Below are positions 7,619-15,642 of a stretch of 64,000 nt of DNA, in pieces (positions within the stretch are counted from its first letter, which is position 1; every line of letters begins with the position of its first letter). Made by a program: the position numbers and the translations under genes. The notes under the pieces are model-generated. The model searched no databases. It was not told where the DNA came from and worked only from the letters and a program-made list of their open reading frames with translations. The DNA comes from an uncultured Halocynthiibacter sp. (GTDB taxonomy: Bacteria > Pseudomonadota > Alphaproteobacteria > Rhodobacterales > Rhodobacteraceae): positions 1,240,001-1,304,000 of the forward strand of contig CANNCD010000001.1 of NCBI GenBank assembly GCA_947503035.1, written 5' to 3'.

Positions 7619-8074
7619 TCACCCAAGAATGCTCGGCCAATTGCCCAAGCCGGCGGCGATATTTCCCGGAACGTCCCGCAACCAAAGTTCCTGCGCGCGC
7701 AAGCTCGCATTTAGATAGAGCTTGCCTTCATAAATGGTCCAGGCCTCAGGGATCGTTGGGGCGAGGTAGCCACGCGACGCCGCAAAGGCACAGTATCCGC
7801 CGAACACCGGGGCAAAAGCCTCTGGGTTTGCCGCGAACGTGTTGGCGTTGTTTTCATTGGAAAAGTGCCATTCTGCGCCGTTCCAGCGCATTGCATGTGC
7901 GGCTTGGCCGGGTACAGGCTTTTGCTGCTCAAAATACGCGACAGGGTCGATGGCGTTTATCGCGACCGGGTTTTGAAAAACGTCTGGCTCACGCGCCAAT
8001 GCAACCGTCGGCAAAAGGGTGGCTGCGGCTGGCGTAACGGCCAGAAGACCAAGCGCTCTACGGCGTGTCAGCAT
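7619..8074 (-). CDS. Tat-exported YHS-domain protein
   Basis: A 151-residue protein beginning MLTRRRALGLLAVTPAAA, a twin-arginine signal, with cleavage likely after TVALA (about residue 27). Residues 38-120 read as a YHS-type domain: DPVAYFEQQKPVPG, then WHFSNENNANTFAANPEAFAPVFGGYCAFAASRG, with the tyrosine-cysteine of the family in GGYC. YHS proteins bind or sense metals, and this exported type is frequent beside copper and cytochrome genes. It converges with the Crp/Fnr gene, 25 bases stop to stop. Its own promoter region (8075-8176) separates it from the cytochrome gene upstream. Confidence 0.85.
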   Translation of the reverse strand: MLTRRRALGLLAVTPAAATLLPTVALAREPDVFQNPVAINAIDPVAYFEQQKPVPGQAAHAMRWNGAEWHFSNENNANTFAANPEAFAPVFGGYCAFAASRGYLAPTIPEAWTIYEGKLYLNASLRAQELWLRDVPGNIAAGLGNWPSILG

Positions 8075-8176
8075 CGTTTTGTCTCCTTGTTTGGCCCAAG
8101 CTTATACATCACTAAGATGAAAGTCGCAGTAAGGTTAACTTGAAAGTGATATGAAGGTGAGCCGATCCCAACTGCC

Positions 8177-8608
8177 CTATTCATGCGGTGGGTTTCGCGT
8201 GGCTTGGATGTCCTGAACCCGTTCAGGCCAGGTCGAGTGGATGTAGGCGAGAATGTCCCAGATTTCCTCGTCCGTCAGTGTGTCGCCAAATCCCGGCATC
8301 CCGCTGGAAAATCCCGTGACACCGCGTGCCGCCAGCGCGGCTTCCCCGCCTAGCTTTGTGTATTCAAACAAAAGATAATTGTCGTGGTGCCAGGTATGCC
8401 CTGTTTCATCATGTGGCGGGGCGGGAAGAACGCCATTTTCATCAGGCGTTCGCCAATCCGGCTGCCCCTCCAGATTGGCTCCGTGGCAGGCGGCGCAGTG
8501 TTCCGCGTAGAGGCTTTGCCCGTTTGACAGATCTCGATTGCCCAACTCGTGATCCGCGAGAACGCTCGTTGCGACAAAGCACAGGGTAATAGCCCAAAAA
8601 TGCCTCAT
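8177..8608 (-). CDS. Periplasmic c-type cytochrome, copper locus
   Basis: A 143-residue class I cytochrome c from the ATG at 8608: signal peptide to VLA (residue 18), haem motif CAACH at 38-42, likely axial Met in SSGMPGFGD (M104), then the final helix IWDILAYIHSTWPE. The frame could begin five codons earlier, but 8608 overlaps the stop of the small upstream frame (ATGA), which argues for translational coupling. It probably passes electrons in the periplasm for copper oxidation or detoxification, judging from adjacent copC and copD. Partner unknown. Confidence 0.85.
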   Translation of the reverse strand: MRHFWAITLCFVATSVLADHELGNRDLSNGQSLYAEHCAACHGANLEGQPDWRTPDENGVLPAPPHDETGHTWHHDNYLLFEYTKLGGEAALAARGVTGFSSGMPGFGDTLTDEEIWDILAYIHSTWPERVQDIQATRNPPHE

Positions 8609-8715
8609 AGAACCTCCACCCATGTTTTCATACCACCGGCCTGATGGCCGCCGTCATAAAATCCAAATAAGCGCGTCGCTGTGTTCGCAGTTAGAAAAAA
8701 GTCACGTCTGTTCAT
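8605..8715 (-). pseudogene. 36-codon relic, probably of a Tat-exported multicopper oxidase
   Basis: A short open frame between copD (8 bases before it) and the cytochrome c gene (ATGA overlap after it). It starts MNRRDFFLTANTATRLFG, the look of a twin-arginine signal, and then jumps to HQAGGMKTWVEVL, which resembles the end of a multicopper oxidase or cupredoxin domain. The middle of a normal protein is missing but the frame is intact, so this looks like an in-frame internal deletion. Copper clusters of this layout often hold a copA-type oxidase at this spot. Identity of the ancestor is inferred. Confidence 0.45.
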
Positions 8716-8723
8716 GATGGGCC

Positions 8724-9596
8724 TCAGTTTGGCAAAGTGAGCACACTGGTCAGCGTGGCAGTTGCTGCAAGCACCGCCAGAATGACCGCTGTTTCTATTT
8801 GAAGCGAGTGCGACAGATGCCGCGCCGCATTGGCGTTCCCTGCCTGCATGGCAGGGATAAAGCGAAGCTTGTTTGCCGCCGCCAGCATAAGGACCACGGC
8901 AACAAGTGCGAGTTTGACCATCAAGGCTTGTCCATAACCTGTATTGATCAAAGCCGTCAGGGTGCCGGTCAGCAGCCAGCTCATGACGAGACCCGCGAGT
9001 ATGAGGGCTGGAACGATGACCATTGCCGCCTGACCAAATTGATGTCCCAGCTGCGACGCTTGGCTAAGGTGCTCTGGCGCACGCGAGAGCCGATGCAAGG
9101 GCGGCAAAACGCCGATCCAAAATGCGATGCCAAGCAAGTGCAGTAACAATAGAAGGCGCACATAAAACGGGCCGATGTCCGTAACGTGACCGATTAGGGC
9201 AAAGGACCAAAGCAACAGAACACCACCTGCCAGCGCAACCCACCATCCCAAGCGAGGCATCAAGGAGCCGACGATGATCAGCGCGCCCCCCGCGAGCCGG
9301 TACAAAAGCGCATCACCAACAGGGGTCTGCCATAAGAGGCCCAACATTTCCGGATCTGTCATTCCATCTGCGCTGCCGGTCAGGGCCGCACCTCGCAGCA
9401 TGAAACCCAGAAGCGATGCAACCAACGTCAAAGCTGCGAGCGCGATCGTCTGGCTCCGCATGCGCTGGGTCAGGGAAGAAGTGGCATGGGCGAAAACTAC
9501 CTGAACGATGACCAGCCCGCTCGCTCCCAAAGCACCGATATACAACAATAGTTTCGTCAGAATTTCGGCCTGACTCCATATATCCGGCATACTCAT
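8724..9596 (-). CDS. copD: CopD-family copper resistance membrane protein
   Basis: A 290-residue inner-membrane protein with about eight hydrophobic segments, including LLLYIGALGASGLVIVQVV near the start and LLLLLHLLGIAFWIGVLPPLHRLSR in the middle, the conserved CopD stretch with a histidine in the helix. The family moves copper across the inner membrane together with periplasmic CopC. The ATG at 9596 overlaps the copC stop (ATGA) and is preferred over the longer frame from 9656, which lies inside copC. copC and copD are therefore translationally coupled. Confidence 0.88.
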   Translation of the reverse strand: MSMPDIWSQAEILTKLLLYIGALGASGLVIVQVVFAHATSSLTQRMRSQTIALAALTLVASLLGFMLRGAALTGSADGMTDPEMLGLLWQTPVGDALLYRLAGGALIIVGSLMPRLGWWVALAGGVLLLWSFALIGHVTDIGPFYVRLLLLLHLLGIAFWIGVLPPLHRLSRAPEHLSQASQLGHQFGQAAMVIVPALILAGLVMSWLLTGTLTALINTGYGQALMVKLALVAVVLMLAAANKLRFIPAMQAGNANAARHLSHSLQIETAVILAVLAATATLTSVLTLPN

Positions 9597-9934
9597 TCCA
9601 CCGTAAACGTGAATTCGCCCTGCATCGCATGGCCATCGATCCCGAGCCCGCGCCATTCGATGAGATAGATGCCAGATCCCATGCCTTCCAGAGGAAGAAT
9701 AAATACACGGTCAAAGCTCTTTTGTTCGCCAAGCTCCAGCTGCACCGAAGGGTGAGCTTCATGGGTCATTTCAACCCGCGTCAGGCGAATGTCACTGGCA
9801 AAGTCGAAGGTAACTTCTGCTGGGGCTACCGCAAGCACCGCGCCATTCTCAGGTGTTGTCGTGTTCACTCGGGAATGGGCCAATGCACCAGACGAAAGCG
9901 TCGTAAGCAAAGCGATTAGGGCAAGTTTCTTCAT
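9593..9934 (-). CDS. copC: CopC-family periplasmic copper-binding protein
   Basis: A 113-residue protein: signal peptide to residue 19 (GALA) so that the mature chain starts with H20, the N-terminal copper ligand of CopC, and the C-terminal ligand pair in GIDGHAMQGEFTF (D100, H102). The fold is the CopC beta sandwich (PENGAVLAVAPAEVTFDF motif near 28-46). The internal Met-rich Cu(I) site of longer CopC proteins is missing, so it should bind Cu(II) only. Upstream lies a cytochrome c gene (12 bases between) and downstream the coupled copD. Confidence 0.9.
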   Translation of the reverse strand: MKKLALIALLTTLSSGALAHSRVNTTTPENGAVLAVAPAEVTFDFASDIRLTRVEMTHEAHPSVQLELGEQKSFDRVFILPLEGMGSGIYLIEWRGLGIDGHAMQGEFTFTVE

Positions 9935-9945
9935 GGTCGTATTCC

Positions 9946-10389
9946 TTAGTTGATCCCGTTGGCGCGTTGAATTTCGCGAATATAGTCAATCACCATGGCA
10001 ACATCGCCACGTGTGAGGCCTTCCACCGGAGGCATATTTCCAAAGCGCCAATGGTGGCTAGTCACACCGTTCGCAACTGCCCGCTGAAAGCTTTCATCGC
10101 CATGATGACTGGGCTCATAGATTTTGTGAATCAGCGGCGGCCCGGCCTCTACGTTGCCGACGCCCTGCGCGCCATGGCAGGCCGCACAGATGCTTTCAAA
10201 GATATATTCACCGACCTCTGCATTGCCACTGATGTCTGGCATCGAGATTGACACCATTGCCGTATCACCGGTTGAGGCGGCTTGAGCTGTGTCTTGAGGA
10301 AGGTCCTGCTTTGGATCGGTTCGTAGAACGAAGAGTGTGCCGGCGGCGGCAATGACACTCGCGCCGAGGAGAAGGTATTTTTTGTTCAC
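9946..10389 (-). CDS. Membrane-anchored c-type cytochrome, copper locus
   Basis: A 147-residue cytochrome c with an uncleaved-looking N-terminal anchor (residues 4-23), haem motif CAACH at 68-72, and probable axial Met in RFGNMPPVEGL (M119), followed by the last helix DVAMVIDYIREIQ. The start is GTG at 10389, with AGGAAA shortly upstream; no ATG in frame keeps the anchor. It lies directly before copC, so this operon makes two different periplasmic cytochromes plus CopCD. Electron transfer tied to copper redox state is a reasonable inference. Confidence 0.85.
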   Translation of the reverse strand: MNKKYLLLGASVIAAAGTLFVLRTDPKQDLPQDTAQAASTGDTAMVSISMPDISGNAEVGEYIFESICAACHGAQGVGNVEAGPPLIHKIYEPSHHGDESFQRAVANGVTSHHWRFGNMPPVEGLTRGDVAMVIDYIREIQRANGIN

Positions 10390-10486
10390 GTTGGTTTCCT
10401 AACATACTGAAGAAGGCGTCGATTGCCCAATAGGGCGCGACAGATCGCGTTTGCCCAAAGAACAGGGCAAACTTGATGGGCGTGAT

Positions 10487-10843
10487 TCAGCTGTTAGGTG
10501 GTCGGTCCAAAGTTCTGGGCCAGTTCACGGCAGCGAGCTGGCCTGCCTGAGACCAAGATGCTGATTGAAGGCCAATGGGGTGTACCATTGTTGGGCCATC
10601 AGCCAACGCCACCGCTTGGCAGGTAATCTGGTTACAGCAATTGTGTGTAATTTGATCGCTATCGCTGTCTTCGTGTAAATGGCCAGCCTCACCAGCCTCA
10701 CCAGCATCATGGAATAACGCATGTTCGTGGCAATGCGCGCCGACGCAGTCAGAGGGTCCAGCATGCGCAGCGCTCTCGATCAGATTTCCGATCAAGAGCA
10801 TGCCAATCAGGGTGATTGCGAGTATGCCGCGAGGTATGTTCAC
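10487..10843 (-). CDS. Small secreted Cys/His-rich protein
   Basis: A 118-residue protein with a signal peptide (about 1-28, ending AAHA). The mature region contains DCVGAHCHEH, an acidic His stretch (HLHEDSDSDQ) and HNCCNQITC: five cysteines and many histidines, as in periplasmic metal-binding proteins. No named family recognised. The likely start is GTG at 10843. It heads the minus-strand copper series, about 100 bases ahead of the cytochrome gene, so it may share the promoter. Metal chelation is inferred from composition and position. Confidence 0.55.
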   Translation of the reverse strand: MNIPRGILAITLIGMLLIGNLIESAAHAGPSDCVGAHCHEHALFHDAGEAGEAGHLHEDSDSDQITHNCCNQITCQAVALADGPTMVHPIGLQSASWSQAGQLAAVNWPRTLDRPPNS

Positions 10844-11273
10844 ATCCAGAGCTTAGCTTAAGGTGGTTGGTGTTACAACTGCCTCCAGTCTTCACAGCAT
10901 GCCAACATCCACACTGACATTGCGGCCAGCAGATTAAGTGATTGAAAGCGAAAAAACCAAAGTCGATTTTGCCCCCGCCAGTTCTGTTCAAGCTTGACGC
11001 GATGTTGGAACGAATTCAAATCAACATCCGTTACACACCTCTTTTGGGAACTGAATCGGACTCGTCCACTTCATCTACATTCCGCTTTCAAACAATAGGT
11101 TCACGAACACCAAAAATCGTAAAAGTCCCTAAAACTTCTATAAATCGACATGATGACTGCGCCGTTGCAGCGAACGTCCGGTTCAACGCGCTGCACCCAG
11201 TGTTCGCTTCGAGCCCAGACCTACCAAGATGCCGCTCCATGGCGAAGGTCTGCTTCTGTAATTAGTTATTTGC
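10844..11273. other. Intergenic stretch upstream of the copper operon
   Basis: About 430 bases between two minus-strand operons. It must hold the promoter of the copper series (right of 10843) and the end of the CDF/methyltransferase operon. I see no convincing frame, RNA or strong hairpin. Confidence 0.5.
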
Positions 11274-11825
11274 CTACAAGAACCGTCGGACCGTTGCCAT
11301 GTAGTTCTCGAACGGGGAACCGTATTGCTCTTTGAGCCATGGTTCCTCGGCGAAAGGCGCAGCGATTAGAACGGCTGTTCCGGCAAATCCGACAAGCGAA
11401 GCGCCTGCCGACGCACAAAGCACGCTCCAACCGACAATCATCGCAATATCTGCAACGTACTGCGGATTGCGGGAATAGCGGTACATGCCGGTTGTTCGAA
11501 GCGATCCTTTTGCACCGCCAGTCTGTGCAACACCAAACTTTGCGGCTTCCGACCAAACCACCACGTTCCCTGCGATAATCAGGGGAACGCCCACACCAAA
11601 CCGCAACCAAGTTGGGATTGGCAGGTTTCCCCATTCCGTAACGCCGAGGGCGATCAAAATCCCAAAGAGAGTGAAAGTCGGAACCCAAACCAGGATAGGA
11701 GTGGCAATGGTATAGCGCTTTGGCGGCCAAAGGCGGCGGGCAGGAAATGCGATGGACCAAAGCATCGCGGCGAAGGTAGCCGCTGCGATCATAAGGCCGG
11801 TGAAGACTAATAATGTTGGCATCAT
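11274..11825 (-). CDS. ICMT/PEMT-like membrane methyltransferase
   Basis: A 183-residue protein with four to five hydrophobic segments and the C-terminal signature of the isoprenylcysteine carboxyl methyltransferase / phospholipid methyltransferase group: LRTTGMYRYSRNPQYVADI, then PFAEEPWLKEQYGSPFENYM and VRRFL. These bind S-adenosylmethionine at the membrane face. The substrate cannot be read from sequence. Its start overlaps the CDF exporter stop by four bases (ATGA), so it is the last gene of the MerR-facing metal operon. Similar genes recur beside heavy-metal exporters, but their role there is not settled. Confidence 0.8.
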   Translation of the reverse strand: MMPTLLVFTGLMIAAATFAAMLWSIAFPARRLWPPKRYTIATPILVWVPTFTLFGILIALGVTEWGNLPIPTWLRFGVGVPLIIAGNVVVWSEAAKFGVAQTGGAKGSLRTTGMYRYSRNPQYVADIAMIVGWSVLCASAGASLVGFAGTAVLIAAPFAEEPWLKEQYGSPFENYMATVRRFL

Positions 11826-12457
11826 GGGGCCTCGTGTTCATGCTGGGTCATTTCGCGTCGTTCTTCCAGGGCTTGGCTTAGGATTTGGAACGCCGATGAC
11901 AGGAACAAACCGGCCATGATGGTTGCCACGATTAGGTCAGGCCAACCCGTTGCCGTGCCCCATACTCCAAAGGCTGCAAACATAACAGCCACGTTTCCAA
12001 TTGCGTCATTGCGCGAACACAGCCAGACCGACCGGACGTTGGCATCACCGTCCTTGTAGCGGACCAGCAGCATGACACTTGCCAGATTTGTGAGCAGCGC
12101 AAGAAAGCCGACAACTCCCATGATCTCAGCTGTTGGCACGCCAACATAAAAGACGCGATAAACTGTTGATCCGAACACCCAAAGGCCCATCAGAAGAAGA
12201 CTGAAGCCTTTGAACAGTGCCGCATTCGTCCGCGCGCGAAGCGAGGCCCCTATGACCGCAAGCGAAATGCCATAGGTCAGCGCATCGCCCGCAAAGTCGA
12301 GAGCGTCGGCTTGCAACGCTTGCGACTTGGCCAGATGGCCTGCTGTCATCTCAACAAAGAACATCGTCGCATTGAGAACAATGACGATCCACAGCCGCCT
12401 TTTGTAGTCATCAGAAACACCATCAAACTTGGCGTCATGTGCGCAGCAACCAGCCAT
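11822..12457 (-). CDS. Cation diffusion facilitator (CDF) metal exporter
   Basis: A protein of about 211 residues with six membrane segments and the metal-site pattern of CDF carriers: DALDFAGDALTYG in the second helix (Asp-x3-Asp) and SRNDAIGNVAVMF in the fifth (Asn-Asp). It has only the membrane part: the C-terminal cytoplasmic domain is lacking, as in the short CDF group. A Cys-Cys-His N-terminus (AGCCAHDAKFD) may bind metal. The ATG at 12457 overlaps the stop of the transglutaminase gene (TGATG); a GTG one codon earlier is possible. Likely exports Zn, Cd or Co, given the MerR regulator. Confidence 0.85.
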   Translation of the reverse strand: MAGCCAHDAKFDGVSDDYKRRLWIVIVLNATMFFVEMTAGHLAKSQALQADALDFAGDALTYGISLAVIGASLRARTNAALFKGFSLLLMGLWVFGSTVYRVFYVGVPTAEIMGVVGFLALLTNLASVMLLVRYKDGDANVRSVWLCSRNDAIGNVAVMFAAFGVWGTATGWPDLIVATIMAGLFLSSAFQILSQALEERREMTQHEHEAP

Positions 12458-13227
12458 CACACGGCCTCCTTTTTTATCGAAATGGACTTAGCTGGCACAA
12501 GGTTGCTGTCCCCACCAGGGATACTCGGGACATATCCTGCACGTATCTGCGCAACCCGTCTGTTCATCCAGTGTCGAATGACTAGTCGATAGACTAGCCC
12601 GCGAAATCCGGTCAATTGCCGATGGTCTGCATAGAACGCATCTGGGCTATCAAAGACCCCAAAATCCCGGTTGATACCTGTCTTTTGGATGTAGGTGCTC
12701 TTACCGCTCCAAGCGACGTTCGGCGCTTGCAGGCAATCGGTTCCAGCTCCGTATGCGCAAAGCGAAGAGCGCTCTGGAAACGCAGCTTGAAGCGCCGTCA
12801 AAACACCGAGATCCAGAATGAACCCCTCAAGCTCAAGCCATTCTCCGCGATACTGCACTTCAATCCAAGAGTGGATGATGTTGCGCGGGGCAAGCGGGTA
12901 AACCAATTCGGGCACCACGCCACGTTGTAGCCCTTTGTCTATGGTAAAACCGTGAAACCGACATGGGATGCCCAGGGCGCGCAGCAACGCCATGAGTAGC
13001 GTGCCTTTGGTGTTGCACTGACCAAAGCCATCCGACAACACCTGTGAGGCTGGCAGGGCATCGTCAGAATTGTAGCCGAACAAGATCTCGTTTCGGACAA
13101 AGTCATAGGCGCCACCGATGCGTTCGCCATCTGAGAGCACAGTCCATCCTCGTTGCGCGATGAGCGTTTGTATCGCGGGGCTCTGGTAGTCTAGGAGCGG
13201 TGTTTCAGATAGATAATCGTGGGACAT
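12457..13227 (-). CDS. Transglutaminase-like cysteine protease-fold protein
   Basis: A 256-residue protein from the ATG at 13227, which follows GAAGAG by a normal distance; the frame extends 41 codons upstream across the promoter and should not count. It carries a transglutaminase-like core: catalytic Cys in SDGFGQCNTKG (about residue 69), followed by LLRALGIPCRFHGF, and catalytic His in NIIHSWIEVQYRGEW. No signal peptide is visible, so it is probably cytoplasmic. It is first in the operon with the CDF exporter and the methyltransferase, under a MerR-type promoter. What it acts on is unknown; the pairing with a metal exporter is the striking point. Confidence 0.75.
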   Translation of the reverse strand: MSHDYLSETPLLDYQSPAIQTLIAQRGWTVLSDGERIGGAYDFVRNEILFGYNSDDALPASQVLSDGFGQCNTKGTLLMALLRALGIPCRFHGFTIDKGLQRGVVPELVYPLAPRNIIHSWIEVQYRGEWLELEGFILDLGVLTALQAAFPERSSLCAYGAGTDCLQAPNVAWSGKSTYIQKTGINRDFGVFDSPDAFYADHRQLTGFRGLVYRLVIRHWMNRRVAQIRAGYVPSIPGGDSNLVPAKSISIKKEAV

Positions 13228-13255
13228 TTTGAACTCTTCTTTTGTGGTCCCATTG

Positions 13256-13286
13256 TATATACAGTCTCTAGTAACTAGAGGTTCAA
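13256..13286 (-). promoter_or_regulatory. MerR-type promoter and operator for the CDF operon
   Basis: On the minus strand: TTGAAC (13286-13281), a 19-base spacer, then TATATA (13261-13256). The spacer contains the perfect palindrome CTCTAGT-A-ACTAGAG (13266-13280). A 19-base spacing with a palindrome between the -35 and -10 is the hallmark of MerR-controlled promoters, where the activator twists the DNA. It fires toward the transglutaminase/CDF operon and lies 18 bases from the merR-type gene start. Confidence 0.75.
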
Positions 13287-13297
13287 GAGGTTTCTTT

Positions 13298-13714
13298 ATG
13301 TTTTCTATCGGCGAGCTTTCAAAGCGAACAAAGGTCAAAGTTCCGACCATACGCTACTACGAAGAAATGGGGCTTTTGCCCGAGGCGGAGCGCACGGCTG
13401 GCAATCAAAGGCGCTACGACAAAGCTGGATTGGAGCGGCTGAGCTTTATCCGGCACGCCCGTGATCTTGGGTTTTCCATTGAAGCGATTTCATCGCTGAT
13501 CGAATTGCAAAATCATCCAGACCGGTCGTGCGAGGCAGCAACGGATATTGCATCGTCGCAACTTGCGGACGTGCGGGCAAAAATAAAACGTCTACGTACG
13601 CTTGAGAAAGAACTTAGTCGGATATCGAAAGGTTGCGACGGCGAAGGGGTGTCAGAAGATTGCTACGTGCTTGCATCATTGGCTGACCACAATTTGTGTG
13701 ACCACGAACACTAA
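13298..13714 (+). CDS. MerR-family metal-responsive regulator (ZntR/CadR-like)
   Basis: A 138-residue protein from the ATG at 13298 (MFSIGELSKRTKVKVPTIRYYEEMGLLP, the MerR winged-helix start). A dimerisation helix occupies residues 75-112. The C-terminal metal loop reads GCDGEGVSEDCYVLASLADHNLCDHEH, with two Cys spaced as in ZntR (GC...DC) plus an extra Cys and His tail. The longer frame from 13229 would run through the operator and is rejected. It stands divergent from the transglutaminase/CDF/methyltransferase operon and should activate it with Zn, Cd, Co or Pb bound. Which metal cannot be told from sequence. Confidence 0.88.
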   Translation: MFSIGELSKRTKVKVPTIRYYEEMGLLPEAERTAGNQRRYDKAGLERLSFIRHARDLGFSIEAISSLIELQNHPDRSCEAATDIASSQLADVRAKIKRLRTLEKELSRISKGCDGEGVSEDCYVLASLADHNLCDHEH

Positions 13715-14111
13715 ACATTGAATAGGGACATTGGACTGTCGAGAACGAACGGCAGGTTCGTCCCGCAAAGCAGTCATCGGTTCCATCACAATGCTGCGTG
13801 ACCTATCAATGGCAGCTTCGGGGAAGCTGCACCGCAGCGTCAGGCTCTAATGCCAAGGTCCGCTAAGGGCCGTTCTCGATCATTGTAGGAACGTAGGAGT
13901 AGGCACGGACTGCGTTCTGCTGCGAGCATTGAACATGCGCGTTAGGTCGGTTAGTTGGCGGTTATTTTCTCTTGAATCACTTCAGACAATTTAGAGAAAT
14001 GCGCTCACATTTGCACTGAGGAGCACCTCAGGATTGGGCCGCGGATCAAGCCGCAAAATTGTTCGAAGAAGTAGGGCCTCTACAGCTGATTTTCCTAAAC
14101 TTTCCTCTTGC
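13715..14111. other. Non-coding stretch between MerR gene and relaxase
   Basis: About 400 bases without a believable gene. It contains broken hairpin-like text such as GCAGCTTCGGGGAAGCTGC (13810-13828), a stem of six to seven pairs which may terminate the MerR transcript, and worn sequence beyond it. Confidence 0.45.
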
Positions 14112-15383
14112 TCAGAGTTTATGAGTATCGTCGAGCTTGCAGCTTGACGATTGTGCCCTTGCCGCTCCAGAATTCGTAGGATGGCGCGACCAAGCCCTGT
14201 CAAAGGCATCTCTGATCTGTGTACGCAAGCCATTTGGAACAAGTCGCTTGAGTGTTTCTTGAAGAAGCCCAATCATTGCACTCTGACGCTTTACAGTTTG
14301 ATGCAGCAGTCGGTTCTCTTCCTTCGTTTCCAAGAATTCTCGGCCGTCGTCATTGAGCATTGAGTAGGTGATTGCCCTGACGTTGACTTCTGCTCCCTCT
14401 CGGGCACGCAGGACAATCTCAGCAGCTTCTCCCCGCGCTCCTGCCACCATCTTCGCGATCTGCTCTGCGTAAGGGCTCTCCGCAGCCTGTACCGGTACAT
14501 CCGAAGCCAATTGGCGCTTCATCTCGTTTTGAAACCTTTCTTGTTCTTGAGTGAGAGCATACTCCTCAGGTGACAAACGGTCCGGATCAGCTCCCTCTTT
14601 TCGTTTCCCGCGCTCGACCTCAAATTTGTTGCCTACAGTTTCTTTAAGGTGCTCAAACCACGCATCTTGCAAAGCACGGCCCTGGAAGACATCCGCATCA
14701 TTCCAGACCTGAACAGGCTTGCCACCCCTATCGAAGACTGGATCAAACTCCCCCGTCTTTCTATTCTTCACGGTTTTCTGCCGCTTGCCATACCGAGCTC
14801 GCGCATTCTCCTTGCTGAACTTTGACAGGGAAATCCATTGTTCTACCCCCTTCGACTTGGTGTGTTTTTCATACCTCGGCGCGAAGAAGACATCGACACC
14901 ATGTTGCCCAACTTCGTCGCGATCTAGCCGCGCATGAAACACGGCATTGCCGCCATAGGTTTCGTTGATGAAATCAACGGCAATGGACAGCATGGCGCGC
15001 TGGTTATGCTCCGAGATATTGATATTCGTGGGGAACTGCATGAAGCCGTGAAGGAGTAGTTTGGTTGCAGCTTTGCTTATCTTCGCACCCGCGACGTGCG
15101 CAGCTCGGGCGTCCATAATCGTGAAGTTTCGGTTCTTAGGCTTTTCCTCAATCTTCGACCGGATGGCATTGAGCCTAGCCTTCCTATCTTCAGTGCGTTT
15201 TTTGACGGTTTCATCGCATGGGCTTGGAGCGCTCATTGATGCATAGGGCGAATATACTAGGGGTGGCGTATCGTTGATACTGCGGCGCGTACCGGCCATA
15301 TCCAGGCGATCTTCATGATCCTGCATCGCACCAGCATATCCAGCGTCAACCGCTTTGACCCGTGCCGCCCCTGCCTTGCCCAT
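14112..15383 (-). CDS. MobV/Pre-family relaxase-like mobilisation protein
   Basis: A 423-residue protein. Residues 110-215 follow the Mob/Pre plan: LLHGFMQFPTNINISEHNQRAMLSIAVDFINETYGGNAVFHARLDRDEVGQHGVDVFFAP (split here: the HARLDRDE...QHGVDVFF part corresponds to the HxDExxPH region), then SLSKFSKE. The second metal-type histidine pair is altered, as often seen in this alphaproteobacterial branch. A coiled-coil, charged C-terminal half follows. It should nick the element at oriT for transfer by a helper system. Inverted repeats directly upstream (15399-15601) are the expected place for oriT. Confidence 0.65.
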   Translation of the reverse strand: MGKAGAARVKAVDAGYAGAMQDHEDRLDMAGTRRSINDTPPLVYSPYASMSAPSPCDETVKKRTEDRKARLNAIRSKIEEKPKNRNFTIMDARAAHVAGAKISKAATKLLLHGFMQFPTNINISEHNQRAMLSIAVDFINETYGGNAVFHARLDRDEVGQHGVDVFFAPRYEKHTKSKGVEQWISLSKFSKENARARYGKRQKTVKNRKTGEFDPVFDRGGKPVQVWNDADVFQGRALQDAWFEHLKETVGNKFEVERGKRKEGADPDRLSPEEYALTQEQERFQNEMKRQLASDVPVQAAESPYAEQIAKMVAGARGEAAEIVLRAREGAEVNVRAITYSMLNDDGREFLETKEENRLLHQTVKRQSAMIGLLQETLKRLVPNGLRTQIRDAFDRAWSRHPTNSGAARAQSSSCKLDDTHKL

Positions 15384-15398
15384 TGTGCGCCCTTTTCT

Positions 15399-15601
15399 GT
15401 TACTCTTTTGAAAAAGAGTAACCCGCTTACCCTTTTTTCATCCTGCCGTTGGCATCCTAAAAAAGAGCGGTCGAGGGCAAACCCTTCGATCCCACTCCGG
15501 CTACGCCTGCGCAGATCGTTCCGATCTTTTCGGCCACCCGATGGCTGGCACAAAACCCATTCTCCCCCTGCCTTTTGGCGGGCGATGTCCGAATGGGTTT
15601 T
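15399..15601. other. Candidate oriT: two inverted repeats ahead of the relaxase gene
   Basis: First repeat: GTTACTCTTTT (15399-15409), 2 bases, AAAAGAGTAAC (15412-15422), a perfect 11-pair hairpin. Second repeat: AAAACCCATTC (15552-15562) and GAATGGGTTTT (15591-15601), 11 pairs around a 28-base G+C-rich loop. MobV relaxases act on such repeats next to their own gene. The first hairpin might instead be a terminator. Function is inferred from position and symmetry only. Confidence 0.4.
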
Positions 15602-15642
15602 GCAGTTGTTGGCTAAAGAAACCTTAGTGGATTGAAGCCCGA

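Noticed and set aside
10942-11265. 107-codon plus-strand frame ahead of the methyltransferase gene
   Set aside because: Low-complexity basic translation, no recognised domain, overlaps the expected copper promoter region.
13229-13297. Longer N-terminus for the MerR gene
   Set aside because: It would code through the palindromic operator and promoter; the MerR domain begins exactly at the ATG at 13298.
13991-14272. 93-codon frame at the relaxase end
   Set aside because: It runs antiparallel in frame to the relaxase 3' part with no motif of its own; a shadow or a worn extension.
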